Origin: JAJPKK01 sp963844635
GTDB taxonomy: Bacteria; Pseudomonadota; Alphaproteobacteria; Rhizobiales; Xanthobacteraceae
Reading direction: 5' to 3'
DNA length: 64,000 nt
Assembly: GCA_963844635.1 (NCBI GenBank)
Contig: CAWJPD010000003.1
Coordinates: forward strand, 930,001-994,000
Shown here: one piece after another, positions 27,691 through 38,799 of the stretch
Position numbering within the stretch: position 1 is the stretch's first letter
Layout of the letters: every line of letters starts with the position of its first letter
Made by a program: the position numbers and the translations under genes
The notes under the pieces: model-generated
What the model was told of the DNA's origin: nothing
The model's database searches: none
Seen by the model: only the letters and a program-made list of their open reading frames with translations

Positions 27691-28254
27691 TCAAAACTTC
27701 ACCTGAGGCGCCTCCTGGACAGTCCGGCGATCGTCGCCGAGATCGAAAAAGGGTCGCGTCACAAAGCCGAAGCTCGATGCGAAAAGGGCAGCGGGGAACT
27801 GTGCAATCCTGGCGTTATACTCGCTGACGGCATTGTTGAAAAAGCGCCGCGCCGAGGCGAGCTTGTTCTCGATATCGGTGAGCTGCGCCTGCAATTGCTG
27901 AAAATTCGCATTGGCCTTGAGGTCGGGATAGGCTTCACTGATGGCGATCAGCCGGCCGAGCGTGCCGGACAACTGCGCCTCTGCTGCGGCCTTGGCCTCT
28001 GGGGTCTGTGCATTCATGGCGGCGCCGCGCGCCTGGACCACCGCTTCGAGCGTGCCGCGCTCGTGGGCTGCATAACCCTTGACGGTCTCGACCAGGTTGG
28101 GGATGAGGTCGTGGCGCTGCCGAAGCTGAACATCGATATCGGCGAACGCCTGGCTGACGCGCTGTCCCATCGCCACAAGGCCGTTGTAGATGCTGACGAC
28201 CCACAGCACGATGACGGCAAGGACGGCAAGGATGATCCAGCCGGCGGTAGACAT
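27691..28254 (-). CDS. lemA: LemA family membrane protein
   Basis: 187 residues. One N-terminal transmembrane helix (IILAVLAVIVLWVVSIYNGL), then the LemA core: RVSQAFADIDVQLRQRHDLIPNLVETVKGYAAHE (broken here for length), a coiled helix, the LQAQLTDIENKLASARRFFN motif, and YN.R...FP. The protein exposes a long helical bundle on one side of the membrane. It is widely found beside HtpX; the joint role is in envelope stress but is not well defined. The start is ATG 28254. Confidence 0.92.
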   Translation of the reverse strand: MSTAGWIILAVLAVIVLWVVSIYNGLVAMGQRVSQAFADIDVQLRQRHDLIPNLVETVKGYAAHERGTLEAVVQARGAAMNAQTPEAKAAAEAQLSGTLGRLIAISEAYPDLKANANFQQLQAQLTDIENKLASARRFFNNAVSEYNARIAQFPAALFASSFGFVTRPFFDLGDDRRTVQEAPQVKF

Positions 28255-28423
28255 GACGTGCTCCCCTCAGCTTACGGAAGGATCAGGTGGCGGGCGCTTC
28301 GGCCAAATCGATCGCATTAATTCCTCACAACGGACATTCATCATAGTGCCATGCCGGCCAAAAATCGCTCAATTTATGGCAATGGCAACGCGGCAAGGCG
28401 CGAGACGGCCCGCAGAGCAGGAC

Positions 28424-28601
28424 GCGTTCCGCTCGAATCGCCTTCCGCTCGATAACTCTTTTGCGCATCCGTCGCGGACTGGGCTCGACGACGGAAGCGC
28501 GTGATTTTGTGCATCCGTCACGGACTGGGCTCGACGACGGATGCGCGTGATTTTGCGCCATGATCTTTATAAGAAGTCTGTAACTTTCGGGATCATGCGC
28601 T
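28424..28601 (-). repeat. R1 repeat, copy 9 (inverted, with an internal tandem duplication)
   Basis: The unusual feature is two adjacent near-identical ~46-bp units of the type GCATCCGTCGCGGACTGGG + CTCGACGACGGAAGCGCGTG between 28466 and 28556, inside an otherwise normal inverted R1 copy (AGAGCAGGACGCGTTC ... TTCGGGATCATGCGCT). Confidence 0.8.
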
Positions 28602-28608
28602 TGCGCCT

Positions 28609-29583
28609 TCACCGCGTGACTGCGTCGCCCCAACGCCAGGCTTTGCGCTGCTTGTAGCCATCTTTCTGCCGGCGCTCCGCTACATCGGCGACCACGCCGT
28701 CCGCGGTGCAGAGTTTGCCCACAATCGCGGCCTTGCCGATCCTGGGCGGTGCGAGCATACGCGCATCGATCCGGCGCGGCTCGGCGCGCGAGAGAGCGAC
28801 ATAGGCAAACTTCTCGTCCTCAAAGGCGAGTTGCGCGCCCTTGGCGACGCGGTGATCGCGCGCGCGCGGCAAGCGTCGCGCGAAATGACACCAATCCGGG
28901 GCAACCAGCGGACAGGTATGCTCATGCGGACATGGGGCCGCCACCAACGCGCCGGAACCGGTGAGCGTGGCGCGCATTTGCAAGATGCGCCGATAACCGG
29001 CGGGTGTGCCGGGTTCGATGATGGCGAGCACCTGCGCGGTCGCCCTCCACAATTCCGCTGCGAAGCGGTCGAGATCGGCCGCATCGATTTCGGCGGCCGC
29101 GTAGCTCGCGATGACGAGGTCGGCGCCGACATCACCAAGCTGGCACGCATTGCTGAGGCGATACGAACACCGCCGCCGCGCCGTGTCGTCCACTTGCGCA
29201 AACAAAGCGAGCGCAAGCGCGCGCATGCGCGGGTTTGCGTCGATCAGGTCAAGCCCTTCGATCGCTGGGAAAGCCTCGACCGCGGCGAAGGTCGCACTGC
29301 CCGGACCGGCGCCGACATCGATCAGCGTGCGCGGCGCGAAGGCGGGACAAGTCTCGCGCACGGCATCGAACACCGCGATTGCAGCCGCATAGGTCGCCGG
29401 CAGCCGCGTGAACGCATAAGCCAGAGCGTCGTCTTCGCTCGCGATCAGGTCCGACCGGCCGCCGCTGCGATAATGCTCGGACTGCTTGGCAACGCGCGCG
29501 CCGATCGCGCGGCGTGATTTGCCGTGGGCAAGCTTTTCGAGTGCCGCACGCAGATCGTCCGGCAAGTCCGCGGGACTGCGCAT
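28609..29583 (-). CDS. Rsm22-like small-subunit ribosome methyltransferase-family protein
   Basis: 324 residues from ATG 29583 (MRSPADLPDDLRAALEK). SAM-binding motif I is LIDVGAGPGSATFAA. Motif 'IEPGTPAGY' and a Cys/His cluster CPHEHTCPL...DWCHFARR are hallmarks of Rsm22/mS-like proteins. In mitochondria Rsm22 (METTL17) works in small-subunit assembly and carries an Fe-S or zinc cluster through such cysteines; bacterial members are assumed to act in ribosome assembly. The gene ends close to R1 copy 9 and starts 58 bases from the end of smc. Confidence 0.85.
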   Translation of the reverse strand: MRSPADLPDDLRAALEKLAHGKSRRAIGARVAKQSEHYRSGGRSDLIASEDDALAYAFTRLPATYAAAIAVFDAVRETCPAFAPRTLIDVGAGPGSATFAAVEAFPAIEGLDLIDANPRMRALALALFAQVDDTARRRCSYRLSNACQLGDVGADLVIASYAAAEIDAADLDRFAAELWRATAQVLAIIEPGTPAGYRRILQMRATLTGSGALVAAPCPHEHTCPLVAPDWCHFARRLPRARDHRVAKGAQLAFEDEKFAYVALSRAEPRRIDARMLAPPRIGKAAIVGKLCTADGVVADVAERRQKDGYKQRKAWRWGDAVTR

Positions 29584-29640
29584 CACGCCAGTATAACGCC
29601 CGCCGCGGTCGCGACGCCGACCGATTTGCAAGTGGTTCGC

Positions 29641-32600
29641 CTATTCGGCGGCTTCGCCCATTTTCACCGCGCCTTCGAGATCGACGGAGACGAGCTGCGA
29701 CACGCCCCGCTCGGCCATCGTCACCCCGAACAGCCGGTCCATGCGCGCCATCGTGATCGGATTGTGGGTGATGATGATGAAGCGTGTTTCGGTCGTCCTC
29801 GCCATTTCTTCGAGCAGGTCGCAGAAACGGTCGACGTTGTGATCGTCGAGCGGGGCGTCACATTCGTCGAGCACGCAGATCGGCGCCGGATTGGTGAGGA
29901 ACACGGCGAAGATCAGCGCCATGGCGGTGAGCGCCTGCTCGCCGCCGGAGAGCAGCGACAGCGTCGCCGGCTTCTTGCCGGGCGGCTTGGCCAAAATTTC
30001 GAGGCCGGCCTGGAGCGGGTCATCGTTTTCGACCAGCTGGAGTTCGGCCGTGCCGCCGCCGAACAGGTCGGGTGAACAGTGCCTGGAAATGCGAATTGAC
30101 GGTCGAGAACGATTCCAGCAGGCGCTCACGAGCTTCGCGGTTGAGGTTCTGGATGCCCTGGCGCAGCCGCTTGATCGCTTCGACGAGATCGTCGCGCTCG
30201 CTGCCGAGGTTCGCGTGCTGGGCTTCGACCTCGCGCAGCTCTTCGTCGGCGCGCAGATTGACGGCGCCGAGCCGTTCGCGATCGCGCTTGAAGCGCTCGA
30301 GGTCTGCTTCCACCTCCGCGATGTCGGGCGGGTCCCCCGCCTCACGCAGTTCGGCAAGCGCCGCGAGCGCCGCCCGGCTCGACCTGAAGGATGCTCGGCG
30401 ATCTCAGTCTCGAGGTCGCCGAGCCGCCGTTTTACGGCGAGCTGGCGTTCCTCCGCCCGCGCCGACGCTTCGCGGGCCGCCGACAGCGCCTCCAGCGCGT
30501 CGCGCGCGGCGCGATCGGCTTCGGCCAATCGAGTCTCGCCCTCGGCCAAGCGGTCGGCTGCGCCGCGCCGCTTCGCTTCGGCCGCTTCCACGGCTTCTAT
30601 CATCGGCGCGCGCGCTTGGCCTCGAACTGCGCCGGCGCGTCGGCGAGCAATTCGTGCTCGGCCGATGTTTCGGCCAGCCGGGCCTCGATCGCAGCGATCT
30701 GGGCCGAGGCCCCGTCGTGACGCGTGAGCCAATCGGCGCTCTCGGTTGCGATCGCGGCAAGTCGGCGCGATCCGCAGTTCCGCCTCGCGCGCCAGCGCCT
30801 GGGCTTCCGCGCGTGCCTCTGCGAGCCGGCCGCGGTCGTCGACCACCTTGGCCCGCACCTCTGCCAGTCGAAGCTTCGAGGTCGGCGGACGGCGGCAATG
30901 CCTCCCGCGCCTGTTTGGCTGCATCGATGCGCTGCTTGCGCCTCGGCAACAGACGGCTTCGAGCCGCGCCTGCGCCTCGCCGAGGGCGGACCGGCGCGAG
31001 GCGAGCCGGCTCAAGCTCGCGCTCGGCGGCGGCATGGCGGTCGCGTGCGGCGTCGGCTTCGCGTTGGAGCTCGCGCCAGCGAATGCGCGCGGCATTTTCG
31101 GCTTCGCGCGCCGCCTTTGACCTCGGTTTCGCGCTGCGGCGACGGCGTCGCCGGCGCCGCTCGAGCCTCGGCGCGCATGTCTGCGAGCTCGGCCTCGATG
31201 TCGGCAAGCCGGTTGCGGCCGGCGAGGCGGCGCGCCGCCGCGGTCGGCGCGTGCGCGGCGACGGCGAAACCGTCCCAGCGCCACAGGTCGCCTTCCGGCG
31301 ACACCAGCCGCTGGCCGGTCTTCAGCTGCGCGACAGCCGTGCGCCATCGGCGCGCGGCGACGACGCCGATCTGCGCGCAGCCGTCGCGCCAGCACGTCGG
31401 GCGCGGCGCTGACTGCGGCGGTAAGCGGCTTCGACGCCCTCGGGCAGCGCCGGGTCGGATCGCTCGCAGCGTCACCGCGGCGCCGCGCCCAGTGCATCGG
31501 CGCCGCCGGAGTCGACCGGCGCATCGAGGTCGTCGCCGAGCGCGGCGCCGAGCGCCGTCTCATAGCCCTTGGCGACGGTGAGCAGGTCGATCACCGGCGG
31601 CCACAACTTTTTGTTCTCGAGCATGGAGCAGCGCGGGCGAGCGTCTTGGCCTCGGTTTCGAGCCGCTGCGCGTTGCGCTCGGCCTCCGCGAAGCGGCTGG
31701 CGGGCGACGTCGAGCGCCTGGCGCGCGGCCGAATGGCCGGCCTCCGCCCGCACGGTATCCGCCTCGGCGGCGGCCACATGCGCCTGCGCCGCCGTCGACC
31801 GCGGCGGCAAGGCGCATCGAGGTCGACGGAGCGCGCGGCATCGGCGATCAGAGCGTCGAGTTCGGCGGTGACTCTGGCGAGTTCCTTGCTCGAGCCGCGC
31901 GTGGCGGCGCGCGTCGCCGTCGCGCACGCGTTGTCGAGCTGGCGTGCGCTTGGCCGTCAGAGTCGGCGAGCGCCGCCGTCAGTTCGGCAAAGCCGTCTCG
32001 CTCGCGGCGAGCGCGGTCGCGGCTGCCGCGGTGACCCGCTCGTCGACGCCGCGACGCGCCGTTCGGCGCGCGCCTCGATCTCGCCAGCAGCTATTCTGCT
32101 CGGCGGCGAGCCGTGCCAGCGCGGCCTCGGCGTCGGCCGGATTGCCGGCGCTCGCGGGCGATGTCGTCGCGCGAACTGCGCGAGCCGTGCGCGAGCTCGG
32201 CGATGCGTCCCGTGGCGCGCGCCTCCTCGCGTTCCAGCGTCTCGCGGGCGGCATTGAGCCGCGCCAACGCCGCCGCCGCCTCGCGCTTCGCTCTCGCGCA
32301 GCGCCGGCAGATCGGCGGCCGCGATGGCCTGATGCGGTCGTCGGCGTGCGCCTGCGCCGCCGGTGCGCTCGGCGACATCGCGCACGCGCCCTGCTGGGCG
32401 CTCCCCGGCCTCGCGTCACTTCGCGCTCCGCCGCGACGAGCGCAGGTGGAACAGCATCGCCTCGGCCTTGCGGATGTTGGCCGCGAGATTGCGATAGCGC
32501 ACCGCCTGCCGGGCCTGGCGCTTCAGCGCGTCGATCTGGCCGGCGAGCTGGCCGATCACGTCTTCCAGCCGGGCGAGGTTCTGCTCGGCCGCCCGCAGCC

Positions 32601-33150
32601 GCAGCTCCGCCTCATGGCGGCGCGCATGCAGTCCGGAAATGCCGGCGGCCTCTTCCAGCACGCGGCGGCGCTGCTCGGGCTTGGCCTGGATGATCTCGCC
32701 GATCCGGCCCTGGTGCACCAGCGCCGGCGAACGCGCGCCGGTGGAGGCATCGGCGAACAGGATCTGCACATCGCGCGCCCGCACTTCGCGGCCGTTGATC
32801 CGATAGGTCGAGCCTGCCTCGCGCTCGATCCGGCGCGAGACTTCGAGCATGTCTCGCGTCGTTGAACTGCGCCGGCGCGGTGCGCGATCGCATTGTCGAT
32901 GCGTCATCACCACTTCGGCGTTGTTGCGCGGCGGACGGCCGCCGTTGCCGGCGAAGATCACGTCGTCCATGCCGGCGGCGCGCATCGCCTTGTGCGAGGC
33001 CTCGCCCATCACCCAGCGCAGCGCCTCGACGAGGTTCGATTTGCCGCAGCCGTTCGGCCCGACCACGCCGGTCAGACCCGGCTCGATCAGGAACTCGGTC
33101 GGTTCGACGAACGACTTGAAACCGATCAGGCGCAGCCGCGTGAGCTTCAT
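29641..33150 (-). CDS. smc: Chromosome condensation ATPase SMC (many frame breaks)
   Basis: The 3510-base span equals 1170 codons, the normal SMC length. The N-terminus LTRLRLIGFKSFVEPTEFLI is followed by GPNGCGKSN (Walker A, ~32-40) and the hinge-side block INGREVRARDVQ. The C-terminal head has LSGGEQALTA (ABC signature) and VLDECDAPLDDHN (Walker B), with ITHNPITMARM. Between them the Arg/Glu-rich coiled coil is present, but it moves between frames many times. I place breaks around 30065, 30400, 31100, 31500, 32100 and 32410 among others; some near the N-terminus are insertion-deletion pairs. An essential gene cannot be this broken, so sequence errors are likely. Confidence 0.85.
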
Positions 33151-33598
33151 CGATGGTCTCTACCCCGCATGCCGCCCTGCGACGCTGCCCCATCGAACAA
33201 GACACCGAGGCAGCCCGACACGAGAATCAAACTTGGAACGTCGAATCGGAGTACCGCATCGCCGCAGCAATGAACAGAGTTGCGCCGGGAAAGAACTAGG
33301 GGACCACGAGGTAAGACTCGGCATCGCTTGGGCACAACTTGGTGCTCCGTGCTGTCGGGCGCGATCCGGCCAGCAGACGGATCGATGAGAGGAGGTGAAA
33401 CACTACCGCGATGCCGCGACCGAGCGGTCCGTGCGAGGCACTCTGAGCGTGACCCCACTCCCAGATTGTGGCCTGCCGGCAACACCGGCGACGAAAATCG
33501 CATTTCACAAAGCCGATTCGACGATCGCAAGTTGCCTAGCCAAGCAAGTCCACATAGCAAGGAAATTTCCGGAGCCGACTGGCTGGAAGCACTGGCAC
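33151..33598. other. Gap between smc and the porin-like gene
   Basis: About 450 bases. No protein family seen in any frame. A ribosome-site-like GGAGGTGA at 33392 is followed by no suitable ATG; it opens a frame that runs into the porin-like gene but lacks signal-peptide character. Confidence 0.35.
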
Positions 33599-34640
33599 AT
33601 GCCCCCGATGCAATCGTCGATACGTGGGTCGCTCCTGACAGGAGCTTCGGCGTTCGCGCTTTCCGTATCGGCCGGCGGAGGCGCCCGGGCGCAGGCGGTG
33701 CTGCCACCGCCCGCTCAGCCGACATGGCTCGTGTGGGTCGAAGGGGTGTACCTGCCGTCCGGAGGCAGCGCCTTCAACATTCCGACATTGCCCCAGCTGA
33801 CGCCGCCTTACATGTCCTTCACTCCCGACCACGGGTCGGAAGTCGCGGCGGGCTTCGACTATCATGCCCCCGGGCAGGCGTGGCACTTTGTCTTCGATGT
33901 ACGGGGCGGCTTCAACAATTGGACGACGAAGAGCGAAAATAGTCAGTCGTCTTTCTTCACGGTTAGCGATTCTTATACACACCGACATTTTTCTACGGAC
34001 ACTCAGACCGCGCGCGAGCATGAACGCCATTTCGAGACGGACTTCATGATCGGTCGCGATTTCGGCCTGGGGCTGTTCGGGGCTCGGCCAACTCCAGTTC
34101 GGCGTTCGCCTTGCCGATCTGAATGCCGAGATCGACGCTTCCCAGCAGCATTTTTTCAGCACCGCGAAGGTCACCAATCCATTGAACTACAACTCCGCCG
34201 GCACGGAGTTGTCGGGCGGCGCATTCAAGAGTCGCTTCTTCGGCGCCGGTCCGCGGTTTGCGCTGGTAGACACCATGCCCTTGGGCGGCTTCTGGTCGAT
34301 CGATTTCGGCGCCGGTGCGGCCGCGCTTTTCGGTTACCGGTCCCTTGATGCCGCTATTACGACGGGTTCGACGACGACGACGACTGTCAGCGGCACGCCG
34401 TCAGTAACCCCGGTGCAACCCTCTACCCTCTATAGCAGCACAAACTCCACGCCGGTGATTTTCAACGCCGACGGCTGGGCGGCGCTGTCATACGCGTTCA
34501 CCAGCAATTACAAGCTCAGCGCCGGCATTCGCAGCGACTATTACGCCAACGCGCTCACGACCTACAACGTCAATGGTGGTACTTCCAACATCAGCCGCAA
34601 CTACTGGGGGCCGTTCCTGCGGTTTACCGGCCAGTTCTGA
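33599..34640 (+). CDS. Porin-like outer-membrane beta-barrel protein (frameshifted)
   Basis: Starts at ATG 33599 (or ATG 33608). The signal peptide is SLLTGASAFALSVSAGGGARAQA. The mature part is built of amphipathic strands with many G, Y, W, T and ends NYWGPFLRFTGQF, with a terminal Phe as required by the outer-membrane insertion machinery. The frame shifts near 34085: the first part ends FGLGLFGA and the second resumes QLQFGVRLADLNAEI-like in another frame, then NYNSAGTELSGGAFKSRFFG. The strand plan 'WVEGVYLPSGG' and 'FDIDFGAGAAALFGYR' fits the Lpg1974-type (Legionella major OMP-like) pore family known in Bradyrhizobium; family assignment moderate. Confidence 0.65.
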
Positions 34641-34790
34641 TGACGCAAACGGCGCGTGATGCAGGTCACACCCGCTTTGCGGTGACGTTTGATCCGTGGT
34701 CTGGTACGATCACGCGGTTGCGTGCAGCCGCAACGTGCTTCCAACACGGACCAGCGCAAGCTGCGAATTGTGTCACTCGCCGCGTCCCGC

Positions 34791-36231
34791 ATGAACATTG
34801 TCGACCCGATTTTATTCCAAGCCAGGCTTCAGCCGGAGGCACCCGCGCTCGGCACCCATGGCCGCGGCATCGTCAGCTATGCCCAGCTTGTCGAGCAGAT
34901 GCACAACGTCGCGCGTCGCGCGCTGTCGTTCGGACTGAAGCCGGGCAGCGTGGTCGCGCTGTCCATTGAGGACACCCTTTCGCACGCAATTGTCCTGCTC
35001 GGTCTCGCCCTGACCGGCATCGTGACGCTGTCAGTGGTGCGCGGCCAGCCAAAATTCCGAGTTAAATTGGATGCCGTCATCAGCAACAACATCTCATCCT
35101 TCGTCCCTGGGATTGCGGGGCTGCCGCTCGACCTGACCTGGTTCGCGGGCACTGGAAAGCCGGTCGAGACAACGCCCTCTGGCGACGCGGCCAACAACGA
35201 AGTTTGTCGGATCTCCATGACATCCGGGACCACCGGCGGACCGAAGGCCGTGGCCCTGACGCATGGCCTCATCGAAGCGAGGATCGCGCAATACAGCCGG
35301 TATATGAGCAGGTATTCGCGCTTCTTCTTCAACTGGCCGATGGCGGCCGGGACCGATCTGCTCGTCGATTTCCTCGGGCGCGGCGGCACCGTCTATTTTC
35401 CCGCCGACAACCTGGAGGACTCCATACGTTCGTTCGAGATTTACAGCATCCAATCCTTCGGGGCGTTTCCCGGCGTCCTCGTTCAACTCCTGCGGATCTA
35501 CGATCAGTTTCCCGGCTTCGACTATCAGTTCGACAACATCCTGACCGGCGGGGGCACGCTCCCGAAAGCGCTTGTGGAGCGCTCTGCGCCCGCGACTGTG
35601 CAGGACGCTGTGGTATGGCTACGGCGCCACCGAGGTGGGCGGGGTGGCAGGCGCGCCCGCGCATCGGGTCGCGCACATGCAAGGCGCAGCCGGCTATCTG
35701 ATCCCGGACGTCAGAGTCCAGATCGTCGATGAGGCCGGCGAGCCGCTCCCTCGGGGCAAGGAGGGCATCGTTCGCATCGCCACCAAGGGCGCAGTCACTT
35801 CCTATATGGACGATCCGGAACTGTCCGCCCGCATTTTTCGCGACGGCTGGTTTTATTCCGGCGATCTCGGCTCATTGACCGACGACAATGTGTTGATCAT
35901 TTCCGGTCGGCTCGACGATGTTCTCAATGTCGGAGGTGGCAAATTTGCTGCTGAAAAACTCGAGGGCATGCTGACATCCGTCGCGGGTGTCACCGAAGCC
36001 GCCGTTTTCGTCGAGACCAACAAGCTTGGCGTCCAGGAAGTTTGGGCAGCCATCGTGGCCCCGGAAAAAATAACCCTTGAGGCGTTGCAAGCGCATTGCC
36101 GCGAGCGGGTGCCGGCAGCCTTCATCCCCTCCCATGTCGTGACGCTTGAGTCCCTTCCGCTCACCGCCCCCGGCAAGCTCGATCGTCCCCGGCTCAAGCA
36201 GATGGCGCTGGACGCCGCGGCGCGCCACTGA
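34791..36231 (+). CDS. AMP-binding adenylate-forming enzyme (frameshifted)
   Basis: From ATG 34791 (MNIVDPILFQARLQPEAPAL). The P-loop is ISMTSGTTGGPKAVALTH (A3 core), then YGYGATEVGG (A5), GWFYSGDLGSLTDDN (A7), ISGRLDDVLNVGG (A8) and the C-terminal PGKLDRPRLK with the catalytic Lys (A10). It is a full acyl-CoA ligase-like protein of about 480 residues, activating a carboxylic acid as its AMP ester. One frame change near 35600 separates A3 from A5. Substrate unknown. A second, lone copy of the C-terminal end occurs at 38612-38710. Confidence 0.85.
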
Positions 36232-36587
36232 GCTAAGGATTGACCTCAACCTATGATCACCAAATGCGGCTATTCATCAAAAATCGTTATCGTTTCTGGT
36301 CGCGGTTTCTAATTCCATGTAGGGAACCGGAACTCCGGCTACGTGACGACAAATTCTTACAAGCATCAAAATCATTCGAAGCGGAAGCTTCGACGGCCGT
36401 TTGCGTTGTAGTAATTGAATGAACTCCTCATCATCTTCGTCACAATCTGCCTTGTATTTAAGTGCAGCATCGATCAATTCACCAACGTAATAATCGCCGA
36501 AGTGGCTCAACATTCTGAGCCAATTTAGCTCTCTGGCGAGGCAAGCGTGCTCTTTGTCCGAGTAGCTGTATTCACGATCCCGGCTAA

Positions 36588-38249
36588 CCCGGATTATGCA
36601 TGACGAGGGGCGTTTTTCCACGTTTGTTGGCGAATCGCATACGTTCGCTCCGACCGGCTGATCGGTTTTGGAGCAACTCGCGGTGCGACGCGTCGGTGTT
36701 GATCTGCCGTGAGCGGCGGCGACGGCGGGCATCGCGCCCCGGGGGCTCATGGACCGGATGGCATCAGGCCGAGCGCGACGGTGCGGAACAGCACGCGCTG
36801 AGGGCAACTCGTCGGCAACTGAATGCGAATACGCGCGATATGTTCGATCACCCGGGCGCCGATTTTGATCAGACGCTCGCGGATGGTGGCAAACTCGGCG
36901 GTCGCCAGCGGGTCTGTTTGCGGAATGGCTGAGCGCACGGCGTGCATCAGCCAGAACGCGGCGGTGTGCAGAGCGAGCCGCACCTGGTTGGCGGTCGCGC
37001 TGTGACACGACATGCGATCGGACGCCAGCTGCGCCTTGTGCAGCTTGATCAGGTTTTCCATCTGCCCGCGCTGGCAGTAGACATTCTCGTAGAGATGCCG
37101 CGCCGAGCCCTTGAGCGAGGTGACGATGTAGCGGATGTCGACCTCCTGGCGCATGCCGGTTGAGGTGACCGCCTCGCCGGTGTCAGGCTGCAGCGAGCAT
37201 TCGAGCCGCGCCACCACTTTGCGCGGCCGTGTCCAGCTGCCGGCCTGATAGATGAAGCTTGCATAGGAGCGCAGCTTGGTGTGGCTGCTCTTGGCATGAT
37301 GGAAGCGCAGATTGTCGGCGGTCTCGGCTGCCAGCGCATCAAGCGCGGCGTTGCCGGAAAGGCCGAAAATATAGTCGGCGCCGTTGTCCTCCGCCCATTC
37401 CATGGCTTCGACGCGCCCATAATGACTGTCACCGCGCCACACCATGCGGGTGTGCGGCCAATATTCCCTCAGGTGCTTCGTCACATGCTTGATGACGGTG
37501 CACACCTCGGTGCCTTTCGGGGTTCGCGCCGGGCGTAAAGAATCGCGGCGACCGGTGCGCCGCTCGCCGCATGATAGATGTGCATTGACGCAAAGCCGCG
37601 TTCGTCCTGATGCGCGTTCCAGAACGCCAGTTGCTGGCCGCCATGCGCGGCGCAGAAGGTGTCGTCGATGTCGAGTATCGCCTGCTTGCCCGGCTTCACC
37701 GTCGCGCCGACCTGGTCGATGAGGGCTGCGCAGAGCCGCGCCGCTTCGCTCTTTGACGGCGTATTCTCCAGGCGGCTGATCGTCGATTGCGAGGCGAGAG
37801 CTGCACCGCTGTCCGGACAGCGCCCGACCGCGACCTTCATCAACGGATCGTGGCGCAGGCGGTCGAGGTCGATCGCATCCTTGTGACCGCAAGCGATCGC
37901 CGCGGTGCGCGCCATGACCATCTCAAACATCGCGTGGCGGATGCGATCGCCATCGCGTCGATCCGGCATCGCCTCCGCCAGCCGTCGGCAAACACCAAGC
38001 CTGCGCTCCGCCTCGCGCAGCAACAGCAGTCCGGCATCGGAAGATTGATTGCCGCCGGCAAAATCGACTGTGAGTTTCTTACGGCGCACCGCTGGCAGGT
38101 CGAAGGGAAGCAGCGTATCGTCAGTCATGGCGGCTGTGGCGCAGGGTTAATACGCGAGGCAACTTGTCGGAACAACAACTTGTCTAAGTGAATCGGCCGT
38201 TTCCTGCCACAGTCGCCGCAAAACTTTCAGCCCTCATGCATAATCCGGG
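36588..38249 (-). mobile_element. IS1380-family insertion sequence, complete, with 4-bp target duplication
   Basis: Length 1662 bp. The ends are 16-bp inverted repeats CCCGGATTATGCATGA (36588-36603 and 38234-38249). The target duplication is CTAA at 36584-36587 and 38250-38253; IS1380 elements make 4-5 bp duplications. It contains one transposase gene (frameshifted). The intact ends and duplication suggest a recent insertion. Confidence 0.9.
36747..38128 (-). CDS. IS1380-family transposase (frameshifted)
   Basis: Starts at ATG 38128: MTDDTLLPFDLPAVRRKKLT, VDFAGGNQSSDAGLLLLREAER, DDTFCAAHGGQQLAFWNAHQD and VAAILYARR. The rest lies in another frame, from about 37530: GTEVCTVIKHVTKHLR, MVWRGDSHYGRVEAMEW, YIFGLSGNAALD and the end AQLASDRMSCHSATANQVRL. 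The DDE residues of the family are expected in DIDDTF, RGDSHYG and the region near Q.ENLIK. The single frame change (around 37530) would inactivate it unless it is a sequence error. It fills the element. Confidence 0.85.
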
Positions 38250-38611
38250 CTAAGCTCGCTGTCGCACCAATCCAGGAACCAGTCGCGAACCATCCAATGC
38301 GGTGTGGCCGCGAGCAGCCGTTCGATCGTCTCTCGATGTTTTTCGTCGCGATCTTGTACCTTGGTACGGGCCATGTGCGTGATTTGAATATGCTGTTAAT
38401 GAGGACGCCCAAGCTGAGGAAATGACAAGCATATTCGATTCGCTGATTTTGCAAAGCCCAATCAGTGGAAAGCGGGCATAGATTTTTGAGTTTGGTTGCC
38501 AATAATACATTACCTCCACCAACCTCTACCTGGATTGAATTTCTCGTCTGCTAATCGCCAATTTTGGGCGGCCGCAACAAGTGCCGACCGTGGCTATTCA
38601 CGATTGGCTGA

Positions 38612-38710
38612 TGGAATAGAAACTTTTCCACTCCCCACGCCCGGCAAGCTCGACCGGCCGCGACTCAAACAAATGGTCCTGGAAGCTGCCGCGGGGCGAT
38701 CAAAGCGAAA
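38612..38710 (+). pseudogene. Orphan 3' end of a second AMP-binding gene
   Basis: The plus frame reads ETFPLPTPGKLDRPRLKQMV, then LEAAAGRSKRK. This is close to the end of the enzyme at 34791-36231 (ESLPLTAPGKLDRPRLKQMA). Nothing upstream of 38612 continues the homology. So it is a tail of a paralogue, cut off between 38550 and 38612. It lies after the IS-split gene, which suggests a past duplication and deletion in this interval. Confidence 0.65.
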
Positions 38711-38799
38711 GATGGGGGGTACAAACGACCGCCTCGGCTTCAGGCCAATCGTGCGGACGACCGGTCGCCAGCCTGCTATGTCACGTTCGAAAGCACGGC

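Larger units (their letters stand above)
36277..38374 (-). pseudogene. Hypothetical small gene split by the IS1380 element
   Basis: Removing 36588-38249 and one CTAA copy joins two pieces in one frame: MARTKVQDRDEKHRETIERLL (from ATG 38374), then HWMVRDWFLDWCDSELS at the junction, and REYSYSDKEHACLARELNWL, continuing to RNDNDF and TGA 36277-36279. The product would be about 142 residues, helical, acidic in the middle (CDEDDEEFIQLLQ). I do not recognise the family. The 5' end is bounded by a TAA 30 bases before the ATG. No ribosome site is obvious. As it stands the gene is broken by the insertion. Confidence 0.7.

Noticed and set aside
30072..31412. 446-codon plus-strand frame inside smc
   Set aside because: Very Arg/Ala/Ser-rich translation of GC-rich coiled-coil DNA; smc on the minus strand explains the region.
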